From positions 129,843 to 193,842 of the forward strand of contig NZ_LMOV01000025.1 of NCBI RefSeq assembly GCF_001424265.1: 64,000 nucleotides of DNA, given 5' to 3'. Below are positions 17,047 through 29,041 of this stretch, piece by piece; the first letter of the stretch is position 1; each line of letters opens with the position of its first letter. A program made the translations under genes and the position numbers. The notes under the pieces were generated by a model. It saw only the letters and a list, made by a program, of their open reading frames with translations, made no database searches and was not told the DNA's origin. Origin of the DNA: Acidovorax sp. Leaf160 (GTDB lineage: Bacteria; Pseudomonadota; Gammaproteobacteria; Burkholderiales; Burkholderiaceae_C).

Positions 17047-20000
17047 ATGAAGCGGATGCTCATCAACGCCACGCAGCCCGAAGAACGCCGTCTCGCCATC
17101 GTCGACGGCCAGAAGCTGCTGGACTATGAGATCGAGGTCGAGGGGCGCGAACAGCGCAAGGGCAACATCTACAAGGCCGTGGTGACGCGCGTGGAGCCGT
17201 CGCTGGAAGCCTGCTTCGTCGATTACGGCGAAGACCGCCACGGTTTCCTGCCCTTCAAGGAAATCTCCCGCCAGTACTTCGCCGAAGGCGTCTCCCCCAG
17301 CCAGGCGCGCATCAACGACGTGATCCGCGAAGGCCAGGAACTGCTGGTGCAGGTCGAGAAGGAAGAGCGCGGCAACAAGGGCGCGGCCCTGACCACCTTC
17401 GTGTCGCTGGCCGGCCGCTACGTGGTGCTGATGCCCAACAACCCGCGCGGCGGCGGCGTGTCGCGCCGCATCGAGGGCGAGGACCGCGCCGAGCTCAAGG
17501 AGGCGATGGACCAGCTCGAGTACCCCAAGGGCATGTCGATCATCGCACGCACCGCCGGCATCGGCCGCTCGGCGCCCGAACTGCAGTGGGACCTGAACTA
17601 CCTGCTCAAGCTCTGGACCGCCATCGACGGCGCCGCCAAGGGCGGCAAGGGCGCCTTCCTGATCTACCAGGAATCGTCGCTCGTCATCCGCGCCATCCGC
17701 GACTACTTCAACAACGACATCGGTGACATCCTCATCGACACCGACGACATCTACGAGCAGGCGCACCAGTTCATGGCGCACGTCATGCCCGAGCATGCCG
17801 GCCGCGTGAAGCGCTACCGCGACGACGCGGCCCTGTTCAGCCGCTTCCAGATCGAGCACCAGATCGAATCCGCCTATGCCCGCACCGTGACCCTGCCGTC
17901 GGGCGGCGCCATCGTGATCGACCACACCGAAGCACTGGTGTCGGTGGACGTGAACTCGGCGCGCGCCATCAAGGGCGGCGACATCGAGGAAACCGCCACC
18001 CGCACCAACCTGGAAGCGGCCGACGAAGTGGCCCGCCAGATGCGCCTGCGCGACTTGGGCGGCCTGATCGTGATCGACTTCATCGACATGGAAGAGTCGA
18101 AGAACCGCCGCGAGGTCGAGAACCGCCTGCGCGATGCGCTGCGCCAGGACCGTGCCCGCGTGCAGTTCGGCACGATCAGCAAGTTCGGCCTGATGGAGAT
18201 GAGCCGCCAGCGCCTGAAGCCCGCGCTCTCCGAAGGCTCCTCCATCCCCTGCCCGCGTTGCGGCGGCTCCGGCCACATCCGCGATACGGAAAGCTCGGCC
18301 CTGCAGATCCTGCGGATCATTCAGGAAGAGTCCATGAAGGACAACACGGCCGCCGTGCACTGCCAGGTGCCGGTGGACGTGGCCTCGTTCCTGCTGAACG
18401 AAAAGCGCACCGAGATCGCCAAGATCGAACTCAAGCAGCGCGTGGCCGTGCTGATGGTGCCCAACAAGACGCTGGAGACGCCCAACTACAAGCTCGAGCG
18501 CCTGAAGCACGACGATCCGCGCCTGGACCACATCGAAGCCAGCTACAAGCTGGCCGAGGAAGTCGAAGACCCGACCTCCGTCACGCGCCGCTCGCAGGAG
18601 CCCACCAACAAGCAGACGCCGGTCATCAAGGGCGTGCTGCCCGATGCGCCCGCCCCGGTCGCCGAGCCACGCCCCGAAGGCGCGGCACGCCCGCCCCGCG
18701 CCGGTGCGTCGCAGCCCCATCCGGCCCAGGCGGCACGCCCGGCCGCGGCGCCCGCTGCCGCAGCACCCGTGCACGCCGTGCCGGTGCCGCAGGAGCAAGG
18801 CTTCTTCGCCTGGCTCAAGAGCCTGTTCGGCTTCGGCACGCCGCCCGCACCCGTGGCAGCGCCGACCGTGACACCCGCGCCCGTCCCCGCTGGCGGCGGC
18901 GCCGGCCCACGCGGTGAAGGCCGCCGCGACGGTCGCGGTGAAGGCCGTGGCGAAGGACGCGGTCGCCGTGGCGAGCGCAACGGCCCGCGTGATGCAGCTG
19001 CCGGCCAGGGCGCCACAAACGGCCTGGGCGAAGGCCGCGGTGGCCGCCGTGGTGAACGGGGCGACCGGGCAGACCGGGGCGAAGGCCGTGACGGCCGCCC
19101 GGTGGAAGGACGTGAAGGCCGCGAAGGACGTGAGGGCCGCGAAAGCCGTCCGCCACGCGACATCGGCGAAGGCCGGGTCGGCCGTGAGGGCCGTGAAGGT
19201 CGGGAAGGCCGTGAGGGCCGGGGCGATCGCCCCGAGGGCGAAGCACGCCGCGAAGGCCGGGGTGGCCGCGACCGGGGTGAGCCACGGGGCAACCCGGCGG
19301 CTCTGCCCGTGGAAGGGCTGCCGCAAGACGCCGTGAACGCCGTGCCGCTGGACGAAGCCGCAGGCGAGGCACGCGGCGAGCGCGCCCCCCGCAACGGTGA
19401 AGGCCGTGAACGGGGCGAGCGCGGTGAACGCGGTGGCCGGGGCGAACGCGCTCCGCGCAACGGCGAAGGTCGTGAACGCGGCGAACGCGGTAGCCGGGGC
19501 GAGCGTGGCGGCGAAGGCCGCGACCGCGCTCCGCAGTCTGCCGAACAGGGCGCCCCTGTGGCCGACTTCGTGGAAACCTCGCCCATGTCGGCCCTGCCCG
19601 ACCTGGACCTGAGCAGCCCTGTGACGCTGGTCGATGCCAACGGCCTGCCGATGCCGGCGGCCGGTGGCGAAGAGCAGCGCCGCGAGCGCCGTTCCCGCGA
19701 CCGTTACGGCCGCGACCGCCGCGACCGCGCCGACCGCGCACCGCGCGACGCCCAGCCGGGTGACGACGCCGGCATGTCGGCAGCACCTGCAGCGGAGGGC
19801 GACTCCGCCTTCGCGCCGCAGGCTCCGGCAGCGGAAGCCGCCACGCAGGACGCGCCACGCCGCAGCTACTTCAATGCAGCCGTTGCCGAAGTGCCCTCTG
19901 CCGCGCCCACCCAACCCGCGGCTGCCGCTGCCCCCGTCGACATGCCCGCAGCGCAGGCACCCGTGACGGTGGCGGCGATGGCACCAGCCGTCACCGCGGC

Positions 20001-20442
20001 GGCACCGGCACCGGCACCCGCAGTGGCTGCGGCACCGGCCGTGGCGGCGGCGCCTGCTGCACCGGTGGCTGTGGCTGCGGCTCCCGTGACGCCAGCCCCG
20101 GTGGCGCGTCCGGCAGCCCCCGTGGCCGCACCGGCACCCACGCCCGCCCCGGCACCGGCACCCACCGGCACCGCCATGCCCCGTGTGGACAGCTTCGCGC
20201 TGCCCGTTGAGGCGCTGATCGAAGTCGCCCAGGGCTCCGGCCTGGAATGGGTGAATTCCGATGCCGAGAAGATCGCCGCAGCGCAGGCCGCCATTGCCGC
20301 AGAACCCCGCCCGGTGCATGTGCCGCGCGTGCGCCCGCCGGTGGTGGTGCTGGACGAAGGCCCGCTGGTGCTGGTCGAAACCCGCCGCGACCTGAACGAC
20401 CTGAAACTGCCGTTCGAGCAGCAACAGCCGCCCACGGCTTGA
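17047..20442 (+). CDS. rne: Ribonuclease E
   Basis: Main endoribonuclease of mRNA decay and rRNA/tRNA processing, and scaffold of the degradosome. It has 1131 residues. The S1 domain covers about residues 36-119. Catalytic Asp301 and Asp344 lie in [11 protein letters not shown] and IVIDFIDM. The zinc link is CPRCGGSG (Cys402 and Cys405). After residue 520 the protein becomes low-complexity: a stretch with [14 protein letters not shown] near 582-595 that could bind membrane, an Arg/Gly/Glu-rich block (about 620-840), then an Ala/Pro-rich block (about 930-1045). A short conserved C-terminal segment ([15 protein letters not shown]) ends it. Confidence 0.97.
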   Translation: MKRMLINATQPEERRLAIVDGQKLLDYEIEVEGREQRKGNIYKAVVTRVEPSLEACFVDYGEDRHGFLPFKEISRQYFAEGVSPSQARINDVIREGQELLVQVEKEERGNKGAALTTFVSLAGRYVVLMPNNPRGGGVSRRIEGEDRAELKEAMDQLEYPKGMSIIARTAGIGRSAPELQWDLNYLLKLWTAIDGAAKGGKGAFLIYQESSLVIRAIRDYFNNDIGDILIDTDDIYEQAHQFMAHVMPEHAGRVKRYRDDAALFSRFQIEHQIESAYARTVTLPSGGAIVIDHTEALVSVDVNSARAIKGGDIEETATRTNLEAADEVARQMRLRDLGGLIVIDFIDMEESKNRREVENRLRDALRQDRARVQFGTISKFGLMEMSRQRLKPALSEGSSIPCPRCGGSGHIRDTESSALQILRIIQEESMKDNTAAVHCQVPVDVASFLLNEKRTEIAKIELKQRVAVLMVPNKTLETPNYKLERLKHDDPRLDHIEASYKLAEEVEDPTSVTRRSQEPTNKQTPVIKGVLPDAPAPVAEPRPEGAARPPRAGASQPHPAQAARPAAAPAAAAPVHAVPVPQEQGFFAWLKSLFGFGTPPAPVAAPTVTPAPVPAGGGAGPRGEGRRDGRGEGRGEGRGRRGERNGPRDAAAGQGATNGLGEGRGGRRGERGDRADRGEGRDGRPVEGREGREGREGRESRPPRDIGEGRVGREGREGREGREGRGDRPEGEARREGRGGRDRGEPRGNPAALPVEGLPQDAVNAVPLDEAAGEARGERAPRNGEGRERGERGERGGRGERAPRNGEGRERGERGSRGERGGEGRDRAPQSAEQGAPVADFVETSPMSALPDLDLSSPVTLVDANGLPMPAAGGEEQRRERRSRDRYGRDRRDRADRAPRDAQPGDDAGMSAAPAAEGDSAFAPQAPAAEAATQDAPRRSYFNAAVAEVPSAAPTQPAAAAAPVDMPAAQAPVTVAAMAPAVTAAAPAPAPAVAAAPAVAAAPAAPVAVAAAPVTPAPVARPAAPVAAPAPTPAPAPAPTGTAMPRVDSFALPVEALIEVAQGSGLEWVNSDAEKIAAAQAAIAAEPRPVHVPRVRPPVVVLDEGPLVLVETRRDLNDLKLPFEQQQPPTA
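18900..19540. repeat. GAAGGCCGT-type internal repeats in rne
   Basis: Many imperfect copies of 6-9 base units such as GAAGGCCG and GGCGAACGC encode runs of EGR, GER and RGE in the RNase E tail. The units vary and some blocks are near-identical (about 19390-19430 against 19440-19500), so this is a likely site of length change between strains. Confidence 0.75.
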
Positions 20443-20450
20443 CCGCCGCC

Positions 20451-20493
20451 GGGTGATGCGCTGCGGTGCCTGGGGCGCCGCAGCGCATCACCC
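20451..20493 (+). other. Very strong hairpin after rne
   Basis: A perfect 16-bp inverted repeat, GGGTGATGCGCTGCGG (20451-20466) and CCGCAGCGCATCACCC (20478-20493), around an 11-nt loop, starts 8 bp after the rne stop. No T tract follows. It could stop polymerase weakly or shield the 3' end. Confidence 0.85.
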
Positions 20494-20609
20494 GCGCAGG
20501 GCCCGTGAAGCCCGCCCCTTCACCTGCGGCCCGTCATGGGCCGCAGCCCGTTTCAGGCGACCTTTTCCGCCCCCTGTCCGCCTCTGAGCCCCAACTTCCG
20601 CAACACGCC

Positions 20610-21389
20610 ATGCTGTTCCTGCTGTCACCCGCCAAGTCGCTGGACTACGAAAGCCCGCTGCCCGCCGACCTGCCGCACACCCTGCCCGCCTTCGTGCCCG
20701 ACGCGACCCGGCTCATCGAGGTGCTGCGCCGCCAGTCGCCCCAGCAGATCGCATCGCTCATGCACATCAGCGACGCGCTGGCGGCGCTGAACGTGGGCCG
20801 CTATGCCGAATGGAAGCCCCGATTCACGGCCGCCAATTCCCGCCAGGCGGTGCTGGCCTTCAACGGCGACGTCTACGAAGGCCTGCAGGCCCGCACGTTG
20901 AGCGCCGACGACCTGGCCTGGGCCCAGCAGCATCTGGGCATCCTCAGCGGCCTCTACGGCCTGCTGCGGCCGCTGGACCGCATGCAGCCCTATCGGCTCG
21001 AGATGGGCACGCGCCTGACCACCGAGGCAGGCGCCAACCTCTACCAGTTCTGGGGCTCGCGCATTGCGGAGCACCTGAACACCCGCCTGCAGGCCGACGC
21101 CACGCCCGTGGTGGTCAACCTGGCATCGCAGGAATATTTCAAGTCGGTCGACCTGAAGGCGCTCAAAGCACGCGTGATCGACTGCGTGTTCGAAGACTTC
21201 AAGGGCGGCGGCTACAAGATCATCAGCTTCCATGCCAAGCGGGCTCGCGGCCTGATGGCGCGCTACGCCATCGAGCACCGGGTGGCAACCCCGCGCCAGC
21301 TCGAGGGTTTTGATGCCGAGGGCTATGCTTTCCATGCGGCTTCCTCCGCGACCGACCGCCTCGTGTTCCGCCGCAAGGCCGGCGACTGA
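20610..21389 (+). CDS. yaaA: Peroxide stress protein YaaA (DUF328)
   Basis: Limits free iron and DNA damage during hydrogen peroxide stress in E. coli. It has 259 residues from the ATG at 20610. Family motifs are [11 protein letters not shown] at the start, [42 protein letters not shown] and [13 protein letters not shown]. It follows rne by 167 bp and is probably transcribed separately. No OxyR site could be placed. Confidence 0.95.
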   Translation: MLFLLSPAKSLDYESPLPADLPHTLPAFVPDATRLIEVLRRQSPQQIASLMHISDALAALNVGRYAEWKPRFTAANSRQAVLAFNGDVYEGLQARTLSADDLAWAQQHLGILSGLYGLLRPLDRMQPYRLEMGTRLTTEAGANLYQFWGSRIAEHLNTRLQADATPVVVNLASQEYFKSVDLKALKARVIDCVFEDFKGGGYKIISFHAKRARGLMARYAIEHRVATPRQLEGFDAEGYAFHAASSATDRLVFRRKAGD

Positions 21390-21441
21390 GCGAGGCACCC
21401 CGCTCCCATCCACCGCGCCCCAGCACGCACGTCCCACCGCC

Positions 21442-22383
21442 ATGCCGAAACGTTCGAGCCTCCAGACCCAGCCCGCCACCCACCAACCCATCACGCCGGA
21501 GCTGCGCGCGTGGCTCATCGAGCAGGCGCAGGCGGGCTTCAGCGGGCCGGTGGTGTTCCAGTCGATGCTGGACGCCGGCTGGGACGCTTCCGTGGCCGCC
21601 TACGCCATGGGACAGGTGCTGGGCGATGCGCTCAAGCCCGGCGCCGCAGCGCCACGGCCGGCGGCCGCCCCGTCGACAGCCGCCGCCGTGGCCGACCGAG
21701 CCGCCACCGCCGGCAGCGCAGCCGAACCCGCACTGCCCGGACCCGACCTGGCCCGGTCCCCCGCCCGCATCGACGTGGGCGACCGCCAGGTGGACGTACT
21801 GATGCGCATGGCCGAGCCGCGCATCGTGCTGTTCGGCAACCTGCTCTCGCCCGAAGAGTGCGATGCGCTGATCGCCGCCGCCGAGCCGCGCATGGCGCGG
21901 TCGCTCACCGTGGCGACCCGCACCGGCGGCGAGGAAGTGAACGACGACCGCACCAGCGACGGCATGTTCTTCCAGCGGGGAGAAAACGACGTGGTCACCC
22001 GGCTGGAGGCGCGCATCGCCCGCCTGCTGAACTGGCCCGTCGAAAACGGCGAGGGCCTGCAGGTGCTTCACTACCGGCCCGGGGCCGAGTACAAGCCCCA
22101 CTACGACTATTTCGACCCGGCCGAGCCCGGCACGCCGACGATCCTGCGGCGCGGCGGACAGCGGCTGGCCACGCTGGTCATCTACCTGAACGACCCCGAA
22201 CGGGGCGGCGGCACCACCTTCCCCGACGTGCACCTGGAAGTGTCTCCACGCCGGGGCAACGCCGTGTTCTTCAGCTATGCCCGGCCACAGCCCGACACGC
22301 GCACGCTGCACGGTGGTGCGCCCGTGGAAGCGGGCGAGAAGTGGATCGCCACCAAATGGCTGCGCGAGCGCGAATTCCACTGA
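21442..22383 (+). CDS. 2-oxoglutarate/Fe(II) oxygenase, prolyl 4-hydroxylase-like
   Basis: 313 residues. The catalytic domain occupies about residues 125-313. The iron ligands are His220 and Asp222 (YKPHYDYFDP) and His290 (RTLHGGAPV), and Lys300 (EKWIATKW) would bind 2-oxoglutarate. An N-terminal helical segment (about 17-62) and an Ala/Pro-rich linker (about 66-100) precede it. Bacterial relatives hydroxylate proline in a protein such as EF-Tu, but the substrate here is unknown. It starts 52 bp after yaaA. Confidence 0.88.
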   Translation: MPKRSSLQTQPATHQPITPELRAWLIEQAQAGFSGPVVFQSMLDAGWDASVAAYAMGQVLGDALKPGAAAPRPAAAPSTAAAVADRAATAGSAAEPALPGPDLARSPARIDVGDRQVDVLMRMAEPRIVLFGNLLSPEECDALIAAAEPRMARSLTVATRTGGEEVNDDRTSDGMFFQRGENDVVTRLEARIARLLNWPVENGEGLQVLHYRPGAEYKPHYDYFDPAEPGTPTILRRGGQRLATLVIYLNDPERGGGTTFPDVHLEVSPRRGNAVFFSYARPQPDTRTLHGGAPVEAGEKWIATKWLREREFH

Positions 22384-22430
22384 AAATCCAGCCGAATCTG
22401 GCTCCAGCGCTTGATACACGGGCACATCTA

Positions 22431-22447
22431 GCTATTAAATTGATAGC
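22431..22447. repeat. GCTAT-N7-ATAGC palindrome, copy B
   Basis: GCTAT, seven bases, ATAGC, preceded by CCAGCGCTTGAT (22404-22415), the GC-richer arm seen in other copies. It lies 47 bp after the oxygenase stop and 28 bp before prmC. Confidence 0.8.
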
Positions 22448-22475
22448 AATTTACACACTTTCAGCGAACAGCTCC

Positions 22476-23297
22476 ATGACCGTGGCCCAGGCCCTGCACC
22501 AGGCCCAGGCGGCGGGGCTGCCGCGCATCGACGCGCAGCTGCTGCTGCTGCACGTGCTGGACCGCACGCCGCAGGGCCGCGCCTGGCTGCTGGCGCACGA
22601 CACCGACGCCCTGCCCGCCGATGCGGGCGAGCGCTATGCCGCGCTGTGCGAGCGGCGCCGCACGGGCGAGCCGGTCGCCTACCTCACGGGCCGCAAGGAG
22701 TTCTATGGCCTCGCCCTGGACGTGGATGCCCGCGTGCTCGACCCGCGCCCCGATACCGAAACGCTGGTGGACTGGGCGCTGGAGGTCATCGCCCCCCTGC
22801 CCGCCCCTCGCGTGGTGGACCTGGGCACCGGCAGCGGCGCCATCGCTCTGGCGCTCAAGCACCAGCGCCCCACCGCCGACGTGACGGCGGTGGACGCCAG
22901 TGCCGCCGCGCTGGAGGTGGCCGGCGCCAACGCCCGGCGGCTGGCACTGGACGTCCGCTTGCACCGAGGCCACTGGCTGCATGGCATCGACGGCCCCTTC
23001 GACCTGATCGTCAGCAACCCGCCCTACATCGCCGCCGACGATGTGCATCTGGCAGCCCTGACGCATGAACCGCTGGAGGCCCTGGCCAGTGGCGTGGACG
23101 GGCTGGACGACCTGCGCGCCATCGCCGCCCAGGCGCCCGGGCGGCTGGCTGCCGGCGGCTGGCTGCTGCTGGAGCATGGCTGGGACCAGGCGAGCGCCGT
23201 GCAGGCGCTGCTGCAAGCGGCCGGCCTCACCGAGGTGCAAAGCCGCACCGACCTGGCCGGCGTCGCCCGCTGCACGGGTGGACGCCAGCCTGGCTGA
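22476..23297 (+). CDS. prmC: Peptide chain release factor N5-glutamine methyltransferase
   Basis: Methylates the glutamine of the GGQ motif in RF1 and RF2. It has 273 residues from the ATG at 22476. The N-terminal helical domain contains PVAYLTGRKEFYG. The SAM-binding motif is DLGTGSG (115-121) and the catalytic motif is NPPY (181-184). The gene is alone here rather than next to prfA as in many bacteria; prfA is not in the window. The upstream gap carries repeat copy B. Confidence 0.95.
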   Translation: MTVAQALHQAQAAGLPRIDAQLLLLHVLDRTPQGRAWLLAHDTDALPADAGERYAALCERRRTGEPVAYLTGRKEFYGLALDVDARVLDPRPDTETLVDWALEVIAPLPAPRVVDLGTGSGAIALALKHQRPTADVTAVDASAAALEVAGANARRLALDVRLHRGHWLHGIDGPFDLIVSNPPYIAADDVHLAALTHEPLEALASGVDGLDDLRAIAAQAPGRLAAGGWLLLEHGWDQASAVQALLQAAGLTEVQSRTDLAGVARCTGGRQPG

Positions 23298-23310
23298 CCC
23301 GTCGCCCCGT

Positions 23311-23338
23311 CGACCGTCCGATCGACCGATCGACCGCT
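23311..23338. repeat. Short direct repeats of CGACCG
   Basis: Three CGACCG units interleaved with CGAT in the gap between prmC and grxD. No function is evident. Confidence 0.5.
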
Positions 23339-23460
23339 CCCGTCCGAGCCTTTGTCCCTGCGGGCCCCGGCCCGCCGCGCACATGGCCGGGCAGACGGTG
23401 AAATAATCACGCATCGCCGCCGCGTACCCGCGGCAGCCCCCTTCCTCCAGGAGAACCCCC

Positions 23461-23784
23461 ATGAGCGACGCCCAGCAACGCATCGACACCCTCGTCAAAT
23501 CCAACAACATCCTGCTGTTCATGAAGGGCAGCGCCAGCTTTCCGATGTGCGGCTTCTCCGGCCGCGCCATCCAGATCCTGAAGGCGTGCGGCGTGGACAC
23601 CAAGAACGTGGCCACCGTGAACGTGCTGGACGATCCGGAGATCCGCCAGGGCATCAAGGAATACAGCAACTGGCCGACGATTCCCCAGCTGTATGTCAAC
23701 GGCGAATTCATCGGCGGCTCGGACATCATGATGGAGATGTACGAATCGGGCGAACTCAAGCAGGTGCTGGACGCACCGCGCTGA
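23461..23784 (+). CDS. grxD: Monothiol glutaredoxin Grx4
   Basis: CGFS-type glutaredoxin that carries a [2Fe-2S] cluster with glutathione and delivers it to target proteins. It has 107 residues; the active-site Cys30 lies in PMCGFS. Other family residues are WPTIPQLYV and [10 protein letters not shown] strong AGGAG site precedes the ATG, and an intrinsic terminator follows, so it is probably a single-gene unit. Confidence 0.97.
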   Translation: MSDAQQRIDTLVKSNNILLFMKGSASFPMCGFSGRAIQILKACGVDTKNVATVNVLDDPEIRQGIKEYSNWPTIPQLYVNGEFIGGSDIMMEMYESGELKQVLDAPR

Positions 23785-23830
23785 GCAGGCCCTGGCGGCC
23801 GGGCGCCTTGCCGTGCCTGCCCCGAAGGTT

Positions 23831-23855
23831 CCGCCGCCCCCGGGGCGGCTTTTTT
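23831..23855 (+). terminator. Intrinsic terminator of grxD
   Basis: GCCGCCCC and GGGGCGGC arms (23833-23849) followed by six T. It starts 49 bp after the grxD stop. Confidence 0.9.
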
Positions 23856-23976
23856 GTGCCCGTTCGGCAGAGCGCGCACTGCAAACGGGTGTCGGTTGAC
23901 CGGGTTTATCCACCGTTGAGGGTGGGCATGTTGTGTGCTTGAATGGCTGCGTGACCTCTTCAACCGGGAGCGCGAC

Positions 23977-24987
23977 ATGACCCTTTCGACCGACCTCGTC
24001 CCCCAGCCGCAGCCCCTGAGCCTGCCGGTGGCCCAGATGCGCAACGTGTTCCAGCCGTCCGAAGTCGAACGCCGGCTTCGCCGCCTGCACGATGCGGGCG
24101 GCCAGCGCGATCACGATCCGCTGCGCTCGGTCTACGAACGCATGCTCGAGCGCGGTCCCGAGCGCTTCCAGGTCAAGCCCGCCGGCGTGCCCGACATGGC
24201 GGGGCTCTACGAGCAACTGCCCAACTTCAGCGAGGTGCTGGACGATGTGAAGCGCCACGTGGCCCTGGCGCAGGACAGCTGCGACGGCCTGGAGGTGACG
24301 CCCATGCTGCTGCTGGGCGTGCCCGGCATCGGCAAGACGCATTTCGCACGCCAGCTGGCGCAGCTGCTGGGCACGGGCATGAGCCTGGTGCCGATGAGTT
24401 CCATGACGGCCGGCTGGCTGCTGTCGGGCTCGTCGTCGCAATGGAAAGGCGCACGCCCGGGCAAGGTGTTCGATGCGCTGGTGGAAGGCGAGTACGCCAA
24501 CCCGGTGATCGTCATCGACGAGATCGACAAGGCGGCCTGCGACGCGCAGTACGACCCCCTGGGCGCGCTCTACAGCCTGCTCGAACACGACACGGCGCAG
24601 AACTTCACCGATGAATTCGCCGAGGTCGCCATCGATGCCAGCCAGGTGATCTGGATCACCACGGCCAACGACGAGCGCGGCATCCCCGACCCGATCCTGA
24701 ACCGGATGAACGTGTTCGAGGTGCCGGCGCCCACGCCGGAGCAGGCCCGCTCCATCGCGCGGCAGCTGTACCAGGAAATCCGCTCGTCGCACGACTGGGG
24801 CCGCCTGCTGGAGCCGGAACCCGAGAGCGACGTGCTGGACGCGCTGGCCCACATGCCGCCGCGGGAGGTGCGCCGCGCCTGGATGACGGCCTTCGGCAAT
24901 GCCCGGCTGGCGCGGCGCGGCGCCGTCGAGGTGGCCGACCTGCCGGTGGGCGTGGCACGCAAGGGGCGTATCGGCTTCATGCAGTAG
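23977..24987 (+). CDS. Lon-like AAA+ ATPase without protease domain
   Basis: 336 residues from the ATG at 23977 (GGGAG 6 bp upstream); a GTG at 23935 is possible. Walker A is GVPGIGKT (114-121), Walker B is VIVIDEID (177-184), sensor 1 is WITTANDE, and an arginine finger candidate is in PDPILNRMNVFEV. The core is closest to the ATPase module of Lon, but the substrate-binding N-domain and the Ser-Lys protease domain are absent. The function is unknown; it may remodel a protein complex. It stands alone between grxD and a CBS-domain protein. Confidence 0.85.
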   Translation: MTLSTDLVPQPQPLSLPVAQMRNVFQPSEVERRLRRLHDAGGQRDHDPLRSVYERMLERGPERFQVKPAGVPDMAGLYEQLPNFSEVLDDVKRHVALAQDSCDGLEVTPMLLLGVPGIGKTHFARQLAQLLGTGMSLVPMSSMTAGWLLSGSSSQWKGARPGKVFDALVEGEYANPVIVIDEIDKAACDAQYDPLGALYSLLEHDTAQNFTDEFAEVAIDASQVIWITTANDERGIPDPILNRMNVFEVPAPTPEQARSIARQLYQEIRSSHDWGRLLEPEPESDVLDALAHMPPREVRRAWMTAFGNARLARRGAVEVADLPVGVARKGRIGFMQ

Positions 24988-25174
24988 CCGCCGCGACCGG
25001 GGCGCGGGTGGCGGCGAGGGGGATGGACATCGCCGCGCGGTGGCTGGCGCACCGGCCGACCGCTGCGCCGAGGGGTGGCAAAACGGGGATGGGCGGGTGA
25101 TGCCCGACGCCTCCCCGCTAAACTCCGACGCACTGCGCGGCCCCTGCCGGGCCGCTCGCCGTCCCCGCCCCCCC

Positions 25175-26491
25175 ATGACTGTCTCTCAAAGCCTTCTCGT
25201 CATCGGTCTTCTGATCGTTGCCAGCGCCTTTTTTTCCCTCGCCGAAATCTCGCTGGCCGCATCGCGTCGCCTGCGGCTGCGCCAGATGGCCGACGAGGGC
25301 GACGGCCGGGCAGACCGGGTGATGCGCATCCAGGAGCAGCCGGGCGACTATTTCACGGTGGTGCAGGTCGGGCAGAACGCCGTCGCCATTCTGGGCGGCA
25401 TCGTGGGGGAAGGCGCCTTGAGCCCGCATTTCACCAGCCTGATGGAACTCTGGATGGCGCCGCAGAAGGCACAGACCTTCGGCTTCCTGGCGTCGTTCAT
25501 CAGCATCACGTCCCTGTTCATTCTGTTCGCCGACCTGTTCCCCAAGCGCCTGGGGATGGCGAATCCGGAACACCTGGCGCTGCGCGTGGCCCGGCCGATG
25601 ACCGTGCTGATGGCGCTGCTGCGGCCGCTGGTGTGGCTCTACAGCCGCAGCGCCGACCTGCTCTTTCGCCTGCTGGGCCTGTCGTCGCTGCGCGACGACC
25701 GGGTCACGGCGGACGACATCCTGGCCATGATGGAAGCCGGTGCGCGCGCGGGGGTGCTCGCGGCCCGCGAGCAGCAGGTGATCGAGAACGTCATCGAGCT
25801 GGACACCCGCACGGTCGGCAGCGCGATGTCGCAGCGCGATCGCATCGCCTACTTCCTGCGCGATGACCCGGATACGGTGATCCGCGCGCGCATCGCCGAG
25901 GAGCCGTTTTCCACCTACCCGGTGTGCGAGGGCGACCTCGACCATGTGGTGGGCTATGTGGATGCGAAGGATCTGTTCCAGCGGGTGCTCAACAACCAGC
26001 CCATTTCACTGGCCGACGAAGGCCTGGTGCGCAAGGTGCTGGTGGTGCCCGACCGCCTGTCGCTGGGCGAAGTGCTGGAGCAGTTCCGCCAGGTGCATGA
26101 AGACTTTGCCGTGATCGTGAATGAATACAGCATGGTGGTCGGCGTGGTCACGCTGAACGATGTGATGAGCACGGTGATGGGCGACCTCATCAGCCCGACG
26201 GACGAGGAGCAGATCGTGCGGCGCGACGAGAACTCCTGGCTGATCGATGGCGTGACCCCCGTGGGCGACGTGCTGCGGGCGCTGGGCCTCGACAGCCTGC
26301 CGCATGCGGACGAGTACGAAACCCTGGCCGGTTTCATGATGGTCATGCTGCGCCGCGTGCCGCGCCGCACCGACAGCGTCAACTGGGGTGGCTACAAGTT
26401 CGAGGTGCTGGACGTCGACAGCTACCGCATCGACCAAGTGATGGTGTCGCGGCTGGGCAAGAACGACGCCGGGAGCCCGGCCACCGCGTGA
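25175..26491 (+). CDS. CNNM/CorC-type membrane protein with CBS domains (YtfL/PaeA-like)
   Basis: 438 residues from the ATG at 25175. An N-terminal DUF21 membrane domain (segments near 1-25, 60-80, 95-120 and 135-155) contains SAFFSLAEISLAASRRLRLRQ. A CBS pair follows (about 215-335), then a CorC/HlyC domain ending near residue 425. Such proteins act in cation or polyamine efflux; E. coli PaeA is a close comparison by layout. The label hemolysin, often given, is misleading. It is convergent with the transglycosylase gene. Confidence 0.9.
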   Translation: MTVSQSLLVIGLLIVASAFFSLAEISLAASRRLRLRQMADEGDGRADRVMRIQEQPGDYFTVVQVGQNAVAILGGIVGEGALSPHFTSLMELWMAPQKAQTFGFLASFISITSLFILFADLFPKRLGMANPEHLALRVARPMTVLMALLRPLVWLYSRSADLLFRLLGLSSLRDDRVTADDILAMMEAGARAGVLAAREQQVIENVIELDTRTVGSAMSQRDRIAYFLRDDPDTVIRARIAEEPFSTYPVCEGDLDHVVGYVDAKDLFQRVLNNQPISLADEGLVRKVLVVPDRLSLGEVLEQFRQVHEDFAVIVNEYSMVVGVVTLNDVMSTVMGDLISPTDEEQIVRRDENSWLIDGVTPVGDVLRALGLDSLPHADEYETLAGFMMVMLRRVPRRTDSVNWGGYKFEVLDVDSYRIDQVMVSRLGKNDAGSPATA

Positions 26492-26511
26492 GGGCCGCGC
26501 CCGGCGGACCG

Positions 26512-26529
26512 GGCGCCCTGCAGGGCGCC
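26512..26529. other. 18-bp palindrome between convergent genes
   Basis: Perfect palindrome GGCGCCCTGCAGGGCGCC, 21 bp after one stop and 36 bp before the other. It can form a hairpin on either transcript but has no T tract. Confidence 0.6.
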
Positions 26530-26564
26530 ACAGCCCCGCCGGCGCAGAGACCAGCGCCCGGCCC

Positions 26565-27262
26565 TCAGGCCGCGTCAGCCGCTGGCGGGCGCTCCTGGAA
26601 GAAGTAATTGCGCTGGGCCGAGAAGACGGCGTTGGGATAGGCCGGTTTGCCGCGGCTGCCGTTGTAGCGGCCGAGCGTCATATAGAGATCGCCCCGCTCG
26701 CGGTCCAGGTAGTGGCGCAGGATCACGCAGCCGAACCGCAGGTTGGTCTGCATCTGGAACAGCTTGCCTGCGTCGCCATCGCCGATGACGCGGGTCCAGA
26801 ACGGCATCACCTGCATGTAGCCGCGCGCGCCCACGCTGGAGACGGCGAACTTGCGGAAGGCGCTCTCGACCTGGATGAGGCCCAGCACCAGCGAGACATC
26901 CAGCCCCGCACGGCGAGACTCATACCAGACGGTCTGCAGGAAGTCACGGCGAACTTCCCAGTCGGGCTTGTGGCGGCGCAGGCGTTCGCTCATCGTGCCC
27001 AGCCAGCGCAGGTAGCCCAGACGCGCCTCGGTGGACGCAAAGAGAGGCTCCGGAGGCCCCTGGTTGGCCACGGCGGAACTGAGTGCCGTGCGCACGGAAT
27101 CCATCAGCGGTTCTTCCAGCTGACCTCCTGCATGGGCGGCCTCGGGCGCCGCCAGCCAGGCTGCGGGCCCGGCCGACAGCGAAACCAGGCAGGCGCGGCG
27201 AGACACGGCACCCGCCGGCGCGGCAGCGCGGTCCACGCCAGCGTTCAGGCCCAGAAAGCTTT

Positions 27263-27266
<4 letters not shown>
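26565..27266 (-). CDS. Lytic transglycosylase (SLT domain)
   Basis: Cleaves peptidoglycan glycan strands in the periplasm. It has 233 residues. The export signal runs to about residue 47 and starts with SRRACLVSL, a twin-arginine-like motif, then ends AAHAGG. The SLT domain has the catalytic Glu134 in [11 protein letters not shown] and the partner motifs [12 protein letters not shown] and [10 protein letters not shown]. Its start overlaps the proS stop (ATGA), so it depends on proS transcription. Confidence 0.92.
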
Positions 27267-29008
<1,742 letters not shown>

Positions 29009-29041
29009 CGGATCGTTTTCAGGCGACTGCAACCGGCACGC

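Noticed and set aside
16939-20424. Very long antisense reading frame across rne
   Set aside because: GC-rich codon usage and the repeats in rne keep the opposite strand open. The product is a His/Arg/Gly-rich shadow with no domain.
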